Shown here: one piece after another, positions 14,896 to 23,004 of the stretch
Numbering within the stretch: position 1 is the first letter of the stretch
Layout of the letters: each line of letters opens with the position of its first letter
Origin: Pseudarthrobacter albicanus
GTDB taxonomy: Bacteria; Actinomycetota; Actinomycetes; Actinomycetales; Micrococcaceae
NCBI RefSeq assembly: GCF_018224015.1
Contig: NZ_JAGPOT010000065.1
Location: 1-35,645 of the forward strand
Direction of reading: 5' to 3'
DNA length: 35,645 nucleotides
Position numbers and translations under genes: made by a program
The notes under the pieces: model-generated
The model's database searches: none
What the model saw: only the letters and a program-made list of their open reading frames with translations
What the model was told of the DNA's origin: nothing

Positions 14896-15962
14896 GTTGA
14901 ACTTCCAATCCGGCGCTTGGGGGAGGTGGTCTTCCCGGCGGTCTTCCCGGTGACCGGTTCGGTCCGCAGCAGGTAGCCGACCGGGAAGAGTTGGAGTCCG
15001 GTGGTCCGGGTGATCGTGCCCCAGAGTCCGTGCGGGAGCCAGACGGCGCCCGCGACGCCGATGAGGCCCAGGATGATGAGGTACCACGAGCCGTACCCGG
15101 CCAGCAGCTGCTGCAGGACGAAGAACACGATCGCCCCGAGCAGCGGGCCTTCGAGGTAACCGATGCCGCCCAGGATCACGATGAAGATCATGTACGCGGA
15201 CCACTGCACGCTGAAGATGGCGTTGGGCTGGACGCTGAGCGAGTCGATGATCAGGATGCCGCCGGCCGCGCCGCAGCCTGCGGCCGAGACGAGGTAGACC
15301 AGCCGCTTGGACCAGGTCACGCCCACGCCGTTGGCGCGCGCCGCGGTTTCGTCGTCGCGCACGGCGGTCAGCGCCAGCCCGGTTCGGCCGCGCATCAGCA
15401 GGTAGCAGCCGGTCACGGTCAGCGCCGCGATGGCCAGGGCCGCCCAGTACGTCAGCGCGCCGCGCAGCACCGGGTCCATTCCGCTGAGTCCGGGCAGCGA
15501 CTTGCCGTTGGCCCCGCCCAGGCTGTCGAAGCGGATGATCACGAGCCGGTACACCTCGGCGATCACCCAGGTACCCACCGCGAAGTAGTCGCCGCGCAGC
15601 CGGAAGGCAAGCCACGACGTCGGGATCGCGAAGACGGCGCAGGTCAGCGCCGCCAGCGGCAGGGCCAGGAACGGGTGCATACCCAGGTTGGCGAAGGCCA
15701 AAACCGTGTACGCGCCGACGCCCACGTAGGCCTGCTGGCCTACCGAGACCATGCCGCCGAATCCGGCGAGGAGATTCCACATGCTTGCCATGATGAGCAG
15801 CACAAAGAAGGTGACCATGGCGCTGGTGGCGCCGGTGAAGGCGACGTAGGGCAGCGCGGCAAGGATCACGACGGCGGCGGCCAGCAGGCCGCCGGTGGCT
15901 TTGGGGGCCTTGCCGGAGCGGACGACGGCGGCATGGAAGGGGAGGTGCTCAAGCGTGGTCAT
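14892..15962 (-). CDS. livM: Branched-chain amino acid-type ABC transporter permease (LivM)
   Basis: 356 aa with about ten hydrophobic segments and the LivM hallmark GLSGMDPV and AVRDDETAARANGV loop (the EAA-like coupling helix), plus MWNLLAGFGGMVSVGQQAYVG near the N-terminus. It forms one half of the membrane channel with LivH. The C-terminal ~20 residues are a polar Lys/Thr/Arg tail. Start ATG at 15962 overlaps the livH stop by four bases, and its own stop overlaps the alcohol dehydrogenase start. Members of this HAAT family import amino acids but also urea, amides and aromatic acids, so the neighbours are better guides to the substrate than the family name. Confidence 0.9.
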   Translation of the reverse strand: MTTLEHLPFHAAVVRSGKAPKATGGLLAAAVVILAALPYVAFTGATSAMVTFFVLLIMASMWNLLAGFGGMVSVGQQAYVGVGAYTVLAFANLGMHPFLALPLAALTCAVFAIPTSWLAFRLRGDYFAVGTWVIAEVYRLVIIRFDSLGGANGKSLPGLSGMDPVLRGALTYWAALAIAALTVTGCYLLMRGRTGLALTAVRDDETAARANGVGVTWSKRLVYLVSAAGCGAAGGILIIDSLSVQPNAIFSVQWSAYMIFIVILGGIGYLEGPLLGAIVFFVLQQLLAGYGSWYLIILGLIGVAGAVWLPHGLWGTITRTTGLQLFPVGYLLRTEPVTGKTAGKTTSPKRRIGSST

Positions 15963-16822
15963 ACTGCCCTCTGCGGGATCAGGCCCTGCGGGCGGAAGGC
16001 GAGCACGGCGAGGAACACCAGGTGCCCGGCGAGGAGTGTGCTGGACGGGTCGATCTGGGCGGCGAAGGCCTGGGTCAGTCCCAGCACGGCGCCGCCGGCG
16101 AGCGTTCCCCCGAGCGAGCCGAGCCCGCCGATCACCACAGCCTCGAAGGCGAAGATCAGCTGCGCGGGACCCATGGAAGGATCGAAGGAGGAACGCGCCC
16201 CGGACATGATGCCGGCCAGCGCCACGGTGCCGAACGCGATGGCCGTGGCGATCGCGTACAGGTGCCGGGAGTTCGCGCCGACCAGGGAGGCGGTGTCGGC
16301 GTCGTCAGAAACGGCGCGCATCATGCGCCCGGTCCGGGTCCGGGAGGGGAACAGCTGCACCCCGGCGATCACGGCGACGGCCAGGGCCAGGGTGAGCAGG
16401 CCCAGGTAGGACACCGAGATTGGACCCAGGCGGAAGGCCCCGGTGTTGAGGGCGCCGAAGTCGATGGTCCGGGTATCCGCGGAGAAGGCCTGCAGCAGGC
16501 CGTTCTGGACGATGATGGACAGCCCGAAGGTCACCAGCAGGGTGGACAGCGGCCCGGCCTTGAGGCTGCGGCTGAACAACCCGCGTTGAGTGGCGTAACC
16601 GATCAGGGCGAAGAGCGGCAACGCAATCAGGATGACGAGCCACAACGGCAGGAAACTGCTGCCCAGCAGCACCACCACCAGATAGGCCGCGGCGACGGCG
16701 AGGTCGCCGTGGGCGAGGTTCACCATCCGCATCACACCGAACATCAGCGAGAGTCCGGCCGCGAAAAGCGCGTAGAGCCCGCCGAGCATGACGCCCTGGA
16801 CGAGGGTATTGACGAAATCCAA
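15959..16822 (-). CDS. livH: Branched-chain amino acid-type ABC transporter permease (LivH)
   Basis: 287 aa, about eight transmembrane segments. LivH features are clear: GVMLGGLYALFAAGLSLMFGVMRMVNLAHGD at the N-terminal end, RAVSDDADTASLVGAN (coupling helix), and AVVIGGLGSLGGTLAGG near the C-terminus. It pairs with LivM as the inner-membrane channel. The start is not ATG: a TTG at 16822 is placed well after AAAGGAC, giving M-DFVNTLVQG. A CTG two codons upstream is too close to the ribosome site, and the longer open frame to 17230 only overlaps livF in another frame. It starts two bases after the livF stop. Confidence 0.87.
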   Translation of the reverse strand: MDFVNTLVQGVMLGGLYALFAAGLSLMFGVMRMVNLAHGDLAVAAAYLVVVLLGSSFLPLWLVILIALPLFALIGYATQRGLFSRSLKAGPLSTLLVTFGLSIIVQNGLLQAFSADTRTIDFGALNTGAFRLGPISVSYLGLLTLALAVAVIAGVQLFPSRTRTGRMMRAVSDDADTASLVGANSRHLYAIATAIAFGTVALAGIMSGARSSFDPSMGPAQLIFAFEAVVIGGLGSLGGTLAGGAVLGLTQAFAAQIDPSSTLLAGHLVFLAVLAFRPQGLIPQRAV

Positions 16823-16824
16823 AG

Positions 16825-17559
16825 TCAGTGTCCTTTCCCGACTGTTTGCCCGCTGGCGGAGGTGAGGCCGAAGTAGGCCTGTTCGATCCGGGCACGACTG
16901 AGGTCGGCGGGTTTTCCGGAGAGCACGTCGCGGCCCTCCAGGAGGCAGTGCACCGTGTCCGCTGCGGCCAGGGCCTGGGAAACGTCCTGTTCGACCACGA
17001 GCACCGCGGTCCCGCTCGCGACGATGTCCGGCAGCAGGGCGTACATCTGTTTGACCACGGCCGGGGCGAGGCCGAGGGAGAGTTCGTCGATGAGCAGGAT
17101 CTTCGGGTTGCCGATGAGTGCCCGGCCGATGGCCACCGCCTGCTGCTGCCCGCCGGAGAGGGACGCGGAGTTCTGGTTGGCCCTTTCCCGCATCCACGGA
17201 AAAAGCTCCATGACGGCGTCGACATTCCACGGGCCGGCCGCGGCGCGGTACGCGCCGGTGTCAAGGTTTTCCTCGACGGTCAGGGACTTGAACAGCCGCC
17301 GGCCCTCGGGAACCAGGCAGATTCCGGCCCGCATCCGCTGGTGCGCTGGCATCCGGGTCACGTCCGCACCATTGATCGTGATGCTGCCGCGGGTGGGGGA
17401 GTGGGAGCCTGCGATGGCGCGCATCAGGGTGGACTTCCCGGCGCCGTTTGCGCCGATCACCGCGACGGTCTGGCCGGCGTCGACGGCGAGGCTGAAGTCC
17501 CGGACGGCGTGCAGCTGGCCATGGTGGACGTCGAGTCCTTGTACTTCCAGGAGCGTCAT
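16825..17559 (-). CDS. livF: Branched-chain amino acid-type ABC transporter ATPase (LivF)
   Basis: 244 aa, full-length ABC ATPase. Walker A is GANGAGKST near residue 36, followed by the LivF-specific GICLVPEGRRLFKSLTVEENL, the signature LSGGQQQAVAIGRAL, Walker B ILLIDELSLGLAP, and switch His replaced in the VVEQDV region as is usual in LivF. It drives transport with LivG. The start ATG overlaps the livG stop by four bases (ATGA). Confidence 0.93.
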   Translation of the reverse strand: MTLLEVQGLDVHHGQLHAVRDFSLAVDAGQTVAVIGANGAGKSTLMRAIAGSHSPTRGSITINGADVTRMPAHQRMRAGICLVPEGRRLFKSLTVEENLDTGAYRAAAGPWNVDAVMELFPWMRERANQNSASLSGGQQQAVAIGRALIGNPKILLIDELSLGLAPAVVKQMYALLPDIVASGTAVLVVEQDVSQALAAADTVHCLLEGRDVLSGKPADLSRARIEQAYFGLTSASGQTVGKGH

Positions 17560-18377
17560 CGCCTGAGTCCTCCGTCTGTAAGCGGCGCCGCCGTCTGCGC
17601 GGGCGGTTCCAGGGATTCGTCCGGTTCCTCCGCACCCTCGGAAAGCGGCCCGGTCTCCGGTCCGACGCCGAAGTACAGTTCCAGCACCGCCGGATCCTTC
17701 AGGACTTCATCGGGAGTGCCGTCGGCCACGAACCGTCCGCCGGCGAGGCACAGCAGCCGGTCCACGGTGCGGACCAGGGCATGGACAACATGCTCGATCC
17801 ACACCACGGCCACACCGCCGGCCCGGACATCCCGGATTAGTGCGACGAGTTCCAGGACCTCGGGTTCGGTCAGGCCGCCCGCGACCTCGTCCAGCAGCAG
17901 GAGCTTCGGACCGGTGGCGAGCCCGCGGGCCACTTCGAGCCGTTTGCGCTGCAGCAGGGACAGCGAACCGGCGCGGGCGTTGGCGGAGCCGGCCAGGCCG
18001 GACAGCTCCAGCACCGAGGCGGCATGGTCGTAGGCGGCCTGGCCGTGCAGTCCACCGCCCTGGGTCGCGGCGACGAGGGTGTTTTCGAAGACGGTCATCT
18101 TTTCGAACGGCCGGGGGATCTGGTAGGTCCGGCCGATGCCGGCCCGGCAGCGCTGCTGCGCCGGGGCACCGGTGACGTCGACGCCGTCGAACATCACCGT
18201 CCCGGAGTCCGGCTTGAGGTCGCCGGAAACCATGGCAAAAAGACTGGATTTGCCGGCCCCGTTGGGGCCCACGATGCCGACGGCGTCGCCGGCTCCGACG
18301 GTCAGGTCGAGCGCTTCGGCCACGGTGACCTGGCCGAAGCGCTTGCCGAGCCCGTTCAGTTCAAGCAGAGGGCTCAC
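17556..18377 (-). CDS. livG: Branched-chain amino acid-type ABC transporter ATPase (LivG)
   Basis: 273 aa. Walker A GPNGAGKSS near residue 37, LivG-type GIGRTYQIPRPFEKMTVFEN, signature SLLQRKRLEVARGL, Walker B LLLLDEVAGGL, and IEHVVHALV as the switch region. The signature motif departs from LSGGQ (LSLLQ), as seen in many LivG proteins. A C-terminal tail of about 35 acidic and Pro-rich residues after YFGVG is longer than usual. The GTG start overlaps the end of livK by four bases. Confidence 0.92.
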   Translation of the reverse strand: MSPLLELNGLGKRFGQVTVAEALDLTVGAGDAVGIVGPNGAGKSSLFAMVSGDLKPDSGTVMFDGVDVTGAPAQQRCRAGIGRTYQIPRPFEKMTVFENTLVAATQGGGLHGQAAYDHAASVLELSGLAGSANARAGSLSLLQRKRLEVARGLATGPKLLLLDEVAGGLTEPEVLELVALIRDVRAGGVAVVWIEHVVHALVRTVDRLLCLAGGRFVADGTPDEVLKDPAVLELYFGVGPETGPLSEGAEEPDESLEPPAQTAAPLTDGGLRR

Positions 18378-19689
18378 GCGTTCGTCGCCTCAAGATCTCC
18401 GCCGACCGGGACGTCCTTGTTGGCGGTGTTGTCCACGATCGTGATGTCCCACGGGAACTTGGTGCCCTTGCGCCACTGGCCGCCGACGGGGTGCTGGATG
18501 GCGATGCCGGGCTTGGGGCCCTTGGTGAAGTCGAGCGGGCCGGACATGCCAGTCATGTTCATCTTCTGGAGCTTGTCCGCGACGTCGTTCTTATCCTTCG
18601 GGTCGCTGGACTTCTTGAAGGCCTCCACGGCGATCTCGAAGAGCGAGTAGACCGAGCCGAGGGCCTGGGTCCACTGCTTGCCGGTGTCCTGGGCGAACTT
18701 GTCCGCGAGCTGCTGGGCGGAGGTGCCGTCCAGGCTGGACTTGTAGGGGTGGCTCGGGCTCCACCAGATGTCGGTGGCGATGTTCTTGGTCAGGTCGCCC
18801 AGGGCTTCGGCCTCGGAGGGGAAGAGCATGACCTTGGCGACGGTGGCCAGCTTGGGGCGGTAGCCCTGCTGCGCGGCCTGCTTCCAGAAGGTCTGGAAGT
18901 CCGGCGGGATGGGCGTGCCGGTGAAGAGTTCGGCGTTCGCGGCCTTGAACTTGGAGATCGGGGAGCTGAAGTCGGTGGCGCCGTCCTGGTAGCCGCCGCC
19001 GTCGATCATCGAGTAGCCGCCCTTGCCGGCCAGCGGAGTGAGGCCGCGGCGGAAGGCATTGGCGTCCGTGTCGTCGGGCCAGAGGGCGGCGACGCTCTTG
19101 TTGGAAACGCCCATACGGTCCCACATCGGGACGAAGCAGTCGGCGAATTCCTGCATGCCGAAGAAAAAGAGGGTGGTGTATTTGAAGCCTTCGCCGTCCT
19201 TGCCGCCGCGGCCGTTCCACCATGCCTCCCACGGCGCGATCGTGGTGATGTTGGGAACGCCGGAGGCCTCGCACTGGTCCGCGACCGGGTTGGTGGTGTC
19301 CGGGGTGCCGGAGCCGACCACGATGTCCACCTGGTCCTGGGTGATGAGTTCCTTGGCGGCGGCGGTGGCACGGGTGGAGCTGGACTGGGTGTCCTTGACG
19401 ATGATCTCGATCTTGCGGTTCGAGCCGCCGGCGGTAAAGCCCTTCGCGAGGGCTTCCTGGATCTGTTTGACCACGAAGCTGTCCGCATTTGCGAAGCCGG
19501 CCAGCGGGCCGGTCTGGGGCTGACGAAACCGATATTCAGGATGTCGCTGGTGGCGCCGGCGGCGGACGAGCCCTTGAGGCCCCCGGCGCACCCGGCAAGG
19601 GCGGATCCGCCTCCGATTGCCGCGGCGCTCAGGCCCAGGACCTTGAGCAGCTGGCGGCGGTCCATGCCGCCGACGATATTTCCGGACAT
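18374..19689 (-). pseudogene. livK: ABC transporter substrate-binding lipoprotein, interrupted by a one-base frameshift
   Basis: The first ~58 codons from ATG 19689 encode MSGNIVGGMDRRQLLKVLG, a twin-arginine-like signal with a lipobox LAGC, and reach GFVSP. The rest (QTGPLAGFANADSF through DVPVGGDLEATNA) is in another frame. The break is in the run at 19516-19519: the minus strand reads AGCCCCAGACC where one more C would restore GFVSPQTGPLAGF. The mature part is a Peripla_BP_6-type binding protein (VDIVVGSGTPDTTNPVADQCE, WEAWWNGRGGK, VAALWPDDTDANAFRRGL). A very good ribosome site (AAAGGAGA) precedes the ATG. Because every other gene of the operon is intact and the loss is one base in a C-run, a sequencing error or recent mutation is likely. 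The Trp-rich pocket region suggests a substrate other than leucine, but that is only a hint. Confidence 0.85.
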
Positions 19690-19748
19690 AGCTGTCTCCT
19701 TTGACGAACAGGTGCGGATGGAACTGGCTGCCGGGGATCGGGTCCCGG

Positions 19749-19787
19749 CCATTACCGTCGAATGAACGATCATTACTACCGAATGAA
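19749..19787 (-). promoter_or_regulatory. Direct-repeat operator at the livK transcription start
   Basis: On the minus strand two 18-base repeats, GTTCATTCGGTAGTAATG (19787-19770) and GTTCATTCGACGGTAATG (19766-19749), differ at three positions and are phased 21 bases apart, two helical turns. They lie from about +1 to +40 of the predicted livK transcript, where a bound protein would block transcription. The divergent-side neighbour regulator (cupin XRE) is the natural candidate. Confidence 0.6.
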
Positions 19788-19790
19788 CAA

Positions 19791-19820
19791 CAAGATATGC
19801 TGGCGATCACGTTTCGTCAA
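19791..19820 (-). promoter_or_regulatory. livK operon promoter
   Basis: TTGACG (19820-19815) and TATCTT (19796-19791) on the minus strand are separated by 18 bases. Both hexamers match consensus well (five and four of six). Transcription would begin near 19784, inside the first operator repeat, leaving a leader of about 95 bases before the livK ATG. Confidence 0.6.
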
Positions 19821-19916
19821 ATGATCCGGATCGCAGTGTGTCGGCGTTGCGTGGAGGCATGCGAAAGCGGGCCTGCGGCGGGGGCTGCAGGCGCAGGAGC
19901 GTGGGAGTGCCGGGGG

Positions 19917-20507
19917 TTAGTCGGTCTCGGCCGGCGGGACTTCCTTCAGCGCCGTCGTGCGGGGGAAGGTGTGCACAATCCAGAGCGTGCAGTCGCCGCC
20001 TTCGGCCTGCCAGCGGTGGGTCTCGTCCGCAGCGTAGGTGACGTACGCGCCGGCGTGAACCAGGACCTGGTGGCCGAGCGGACCCAACCGGATGGATCCG
20101 GTCCGGATAAAGACGTGCTCGCGTGCCCCGGGGCCGTGGGAGACGGACAGCTGGACCTTGCCGTCATGGAAGGTCTTGGAGTGGATTTCCACGGTGCCTG
20201 CGCGGACCAGTTGCCGGCGCAGCACATGCCCGACGGCGGCCTCATCCGTGATTTCCTCGCCCTCGCCGTCCAGGACAATTTCGACGGCGGGGGCCTCCGG
20301 GGGCGCCAGCAGCTGCGTTACGTGGACCTCGAAAGTCTGGGCGATGGCCTGCAGGGTTTCGAGGTTGGGATTGGTCTGGCCCCGCTCGACCTTGAACAGC
20401 GTCCCCTTGGCCACGCCGGACCGCTCGCCCAATTGGGAGAGCGACAGGCCGTGCATATCGCGCAGCCGGCGGACGTTGGCAGCCAGGGAGTCGAGGAGCT
20501 CGGTCAT
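19917..20507 (-). CDS. XRE-family transcriptional regulator with C-terminal cupin sensor domain
   Basis: 196 aa. Residues about 9-66 form a Cro/CI-type helix-turn-helix (NVRRLRDMHGLSLSQLGERSGVAKGTLFKVERGQTNPNLETLQAIA). Residues about 110-185 form a cupin barrel (EIHSKTFHDGKVQLSVSHGPGAREHVFIRTGSIRLGPLGH, ADETHRWQAEGGDCTLWIV) that should bind a small effector. Proteins of this build usually sit beside the catabolic or transport genes they control. It is encoded immediately upstream of livK, in the same direction, and a well-placed direct-repeat operator overlaps the livK promoter. ATG 20507 is chosen because it begins the conserved region; an in-frame GTG six codons upstream is possible. A regulator of the transporter-dehydrogenase operon is the most economical reading. 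Confidence 0.88.
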   Translation of the reverse strand: MTELLDSLAANVRRLRDMHGLSLSQLGERSGVAKGTLFKVERGQTNPNLETLQAIAQTFEVHVTQLLAPPEAPAVEIVLDGEGEEITDEAAVGHVLRRQLVRAGTVEIHSKTFHDGKVQLSVSHGPGAREHVFIRTGSIRLGPLGHQVLVHAGAYVTYAADETHRWQAEGGDCTLWIVHTFPRTTALKEVPPAETD

Positions 20508-20575
20508 TGAATCATTGTGCACCACGCGCGGCGGTGCGCACCCCGGTGGCCGGCGGGAGTGGCTACGCCCGCGGA

Positions 20576-21271
20576 TCAGGCCCGGGCGTACGGTGGGACC
20601 GTGTCGCCGGGGGCGAAGGGCGTGAACCAGTGCTCGAAGTCCAGGTGTCCGGCGTCATCTTCGAGATCATCGAGACTGTCCGAGTACAGCGCCTCGCTGT
20701 CGGCGTCCTCCAGCAGCACTTCCTCGACGTCTGCCCGCCAGTCCTCCGGGAGGTCCAGTTCGTAGATTTCCTCGGTGATTTCCGCCTGGTCGAGCAGGCA
20801 GCGGACGGCGAGTTCGGCGGCGAGGCACCCGGGGGCGGTCCAGCCCCGGACCAGGGCCGCGGTGACGTCGGCCGCGACCACGATGAACTTCTGCGTGAAC
20901 TTCTGGTCGTAGCGGGCGGCGAACTGCGGCGGCAGCGAGGTCAGGACCGAGGACCCGGCGATGTCGGCCGGGGTGAGGGTCTCGAGCTCGCTCAGGGTGC
21001 CAAGATCACGGAAGAGCTGGTCGAGGAGGATGCTCGACGAGTTCCACAGCAGGCCGGCCAGCAGCCGCGTCTGGAGCACGGATTTCTGGCGCTCCTCAGG
21101 CGGGACGGCCGCCATCTCCTCGAGGTCCTCCGGATCAAACTGGAGCCGCTGCTCGTCGGTCATGTCGTCCGGGTGCGGGTCGAGCCCCAGCAATTCAAGG
21201 CTGAGCCCGGTGAGCTTCCCGGCGTCGGCCAGCAGTTCTTCGGTGATGTCGTCCTCTTCGTCGGCACTCAT
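20576..21271 (-). CDS. Acidic hypothetical protein
   Basis: 231 aa, strongly acidic, especially at both ends (MSADEEDDITEEL; VEEVLLEDADSEALYSDSLDDLEDDAGHLDFEH). The middle is helical and moderately hydrophobic (VLQTRLLAGLLWNSSSILLDQLF, LPPQFAARYDQKFTQKFIVVAADVTAALVRGW). No signal peptide, membrane helix or catalytic motif is evident. I do not recognise a family, though its codon use matches the housekeeping genes, so it is likely a resident lineage-specific gene. It stands alone between the XRE regulator and the accessory pair. The ATG at 21271 begins the acidic N-terminus; no strong ribosome site is visible. Confidence 0.7.
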   Translation of the reverse strand: MSADEEDDITEELLADAGKLTGLSLELLGLDPHPDDMTDEQRLQFDPEDLEEMAAVPPEERQKSVLQTRLLAGLLWNSSSILLDQLFRDLGTLSELETLTPADIAGSSVLTSLPPQFAARYDQKFTQKFIVVAADVTAALVRGWTAPGCLAAELAVRCLLDQAEITEEIYELDLPEDWRADVEEVLLEDADSEALYSDSLDDLEDDAGHLDFEHWFTPFAPGDTVPPYARA

Positions 21272-21500
21272 GGCCCCGATGCTACCTGCGATCCGTTCCG
21301 TGTCCGATTCGCGTGACGCGCACGTGTTCAGCGAGATCGTGCCGGTTAGCCCGGTCTAAACCCCGGCTGGCGAGGATGCCTAGAAGGTCCTCCTGGCCAC
21401 TGTCTGTGGGTAGAGTCCTTACAGAGGGGACCGGCGAGCCGCGAAGTGTCAGCCACAATCGTGAGGTGATGATCTTGGCCGCCGTCATTCTGCTGGCTTC

Positions 21501-22751
21501 CTATGGTGCCGTTTCAGCATCAAGGGCGAGCCCCAGTCTGTACTCCTCGGCCTCCGCCTCGTCGACCCAATCGACAAGTTCGACATCGTGTTTTCGTAGT
21601 ACGTTCAGCACTTCGGCGGGGCTCACCCGGAAGAATTCTTTGCGGCGGTTCACCCGGTTCACCCGACGGTCATCAAAGTGGCCATGCAGCATGGTCTCGA
21701 TACTCACAGCGTCAGCGGAGAAAAAGAGCGCATGGACGTCGTATCGGTAGGGGACTGACGCGCTGCTCAATTCGCGTATGCGGTCAAGTGGTTCCAGCCG
21801 TCGGGTGAGGCCGATCTTTACAACGTCGGGCCCGAACGCTCCGACGTTTGAGATTACGTACACGTACCCCGCCCGGATGTTCGCAGCGCGGAAATCGATC
21901 TCTTTCAGTTCGGCTTCGAGGATAAGAATCTTCTCTTCGATCCGGGCGATTCCGGTCTCGTCTCCCTGTGCTTCCAGTGCGACCATGACGTTGTAGTAGT
22001 GGTCCAGTTCTTTTTGAAGTTTCGCCCGCTCTGCCTCGAGTTCGGCGTGAGCCCGCGCTTCTTCGCGGAGGTCTGCCCGCCGCTCACGTTCCTCTTCCTT
22101 CTCTCTTAGTACAGTGCGGTGATGTACGTCCAGAAGCAAAAGCTCCTCTTCGCGCAATAAGTAATACTTGGCCTCCAGGTGCGCCCCGAACTCCCTGGCA
22201 ATGTCGTTGAGCTTGTACCAGGTCTTAGTGAGCCGACGGGCACCATCATGAAAACTGCCAGTCTTCCGGGTCGCTTCAATTTCGACTTGAAGGTTCAGAA
22301 TCTGCAGGAGGAGGGGCCCGAGACTCGCGGCAAACTTTCTGGGCATCTCGACAGTTGACCCGTCTTGCGACGTCATCCACAGGCCTGTCGCCGACACCAC
22401 AGACTTGTTGCGGAGAATCAATTTCGCCTGGGACCGGAGCGACTTTATTTCCGTCATGACAGACTCAGAATTGTCCGCAATAGTCCGGTAGTCGTTAAGG
22501 CCGAGGACGGCAGGTAGGTCGTCCGTCGGGGTCCTCTCGGCAGCCTCCCGCAGATTCTTCAGTTCCACTTTGGCAGCATCAATCTCTGACTGCAGTTTGA
22601 CCAGTTCAGCCTTCCGGGCATCCCTTTCGGCGTCCTCGACGACGTGTCCGAGGCGAATCTCCCATTCAGTTCCATTCCACCATTGCAAGAGATTGACTAG
22701 GTTTTCATACCCGCGGACGGGGTACCACCCGGGTGGTTGAGACGCGACCAT
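21501..22751 (-). CDS. DUF2510-like / coiled-coil (DUF4041-like) / T5orf172-type GIY-YIG protein
   Basis: 416 aa in three parts. Residues 6-32 (PPGWYPV...LLQWWNGTEW) match the short actinobacterial DUF2510 motif. Residues about 38-290 are long charged helices, including coiled coils at 40-72 and 215-290 (REKEEERERRADLREEARAHAELEAE), the DUF4041-type layout. Residues about 295-390 form a T5orf172/MUG113-type GIY-YIG domain: GYVYVISN (Tyr297, Tyr299), VKIGLTRRLEPLDRIREL, and IETMLHGHF with Glu352 in the metal-binding position. GIY-YIG proteins cut or bind DNA. The ATG at 22751 is divergent from a TIR gene, 253 bases apart, and both look AT-richer than their surroundings. DUF4041-GIY-YIG proteins turn up in phages and genomic islands. 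A nuclease effector or DNA sensor is inferred, not shown. Confidence 0.8.
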   Translation of the reverse strand: MVASQPPGWYPVRGYENLVNLLQWWNGTEWEIRLGHVVEDAERDARKAELVKLQSEIDAAKVELKNLREAAERTPTDDLPAVLGLNDYRTIADNSESVMTEIKSLRSQAKLILRNKSVVSATGLWMTSQDGSTVEMPRKFAASLGPLLLQILNLQVEIEATRKTGSFHDGARRLTKTWYKLNDIAREFGAHLEAKYYLLREEELLLLDVHHRTVLREKEEERERRADLREEARAHAELEAERAKLQKELDHYYNVMVALEAQGDETGIARIEEKILILEAELKEIDFRAANIRAGYVYVISNVGAFGPDVVKIGLTRRLEPLDRIRELSSASVPYRYDVHALFFSADAVSIETMLHGHFDDRRVNRVNRRKEFFRVSPAEVLNVLRKHDVELVDWVDEAEAEEYRLGLALDAETAP

Positions 22752-23004
22752 GTGTTCCCCTCAGTTGGCGCATTGATGCGCACCTGACGAGAGTACCAAG
22801 CGCCTGTCGTCTCACCTTTGCGTTCGGCTAGGCACGTTTGGCCTGTCCCTATTCAATGGGATACATCGCTGTTCAATCAGCCGCGCCGCGCCCACTGCGG
22901 CCGAAGCCCCTAGTCCCCGAGGTCGGGGTCCATGAAGCGTCGCGTGCCAGCAGTGCGGCGGCGGCTGTACAGTATGAATTTCCTGAATCACAGATCAGAA
23001 ATGG
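22752..23004. promoter_or_regulatory. Divergent promoter region of the GIY-YIG/TIR pair
   Basis: 253 bases hold the signals for both genes. A palindrome GCGCAT-TG-ATGCGC (22768-22781), with partly symmetric flanks CAG...CTG (22762-22786), lies 17 bases before the GIY-YIG start codon and could be an operator or a leader hairpin. Toward the TIR gene, TATGAAT (22973-22979) is a possible -10, but I see no good -35. Confidence 0.45.

Noticed and set aside
14960..15780. Leftward frame joining livM-overlapping sequence to the alcohol dehydrogenase as one long protein
   Set aside because: The portion before 14895 is livM in the wrong frame (Arg/Gly-rich); the real alcohol dehydrogenase starts at the GTG at 14895.
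21282..21488. Leftward 68-codon frame upstream of the acidic hypothetical gene
   Set aside because: No ribosome site or family match; it lies in what should be the promoter region of the 20576-21271 gene.
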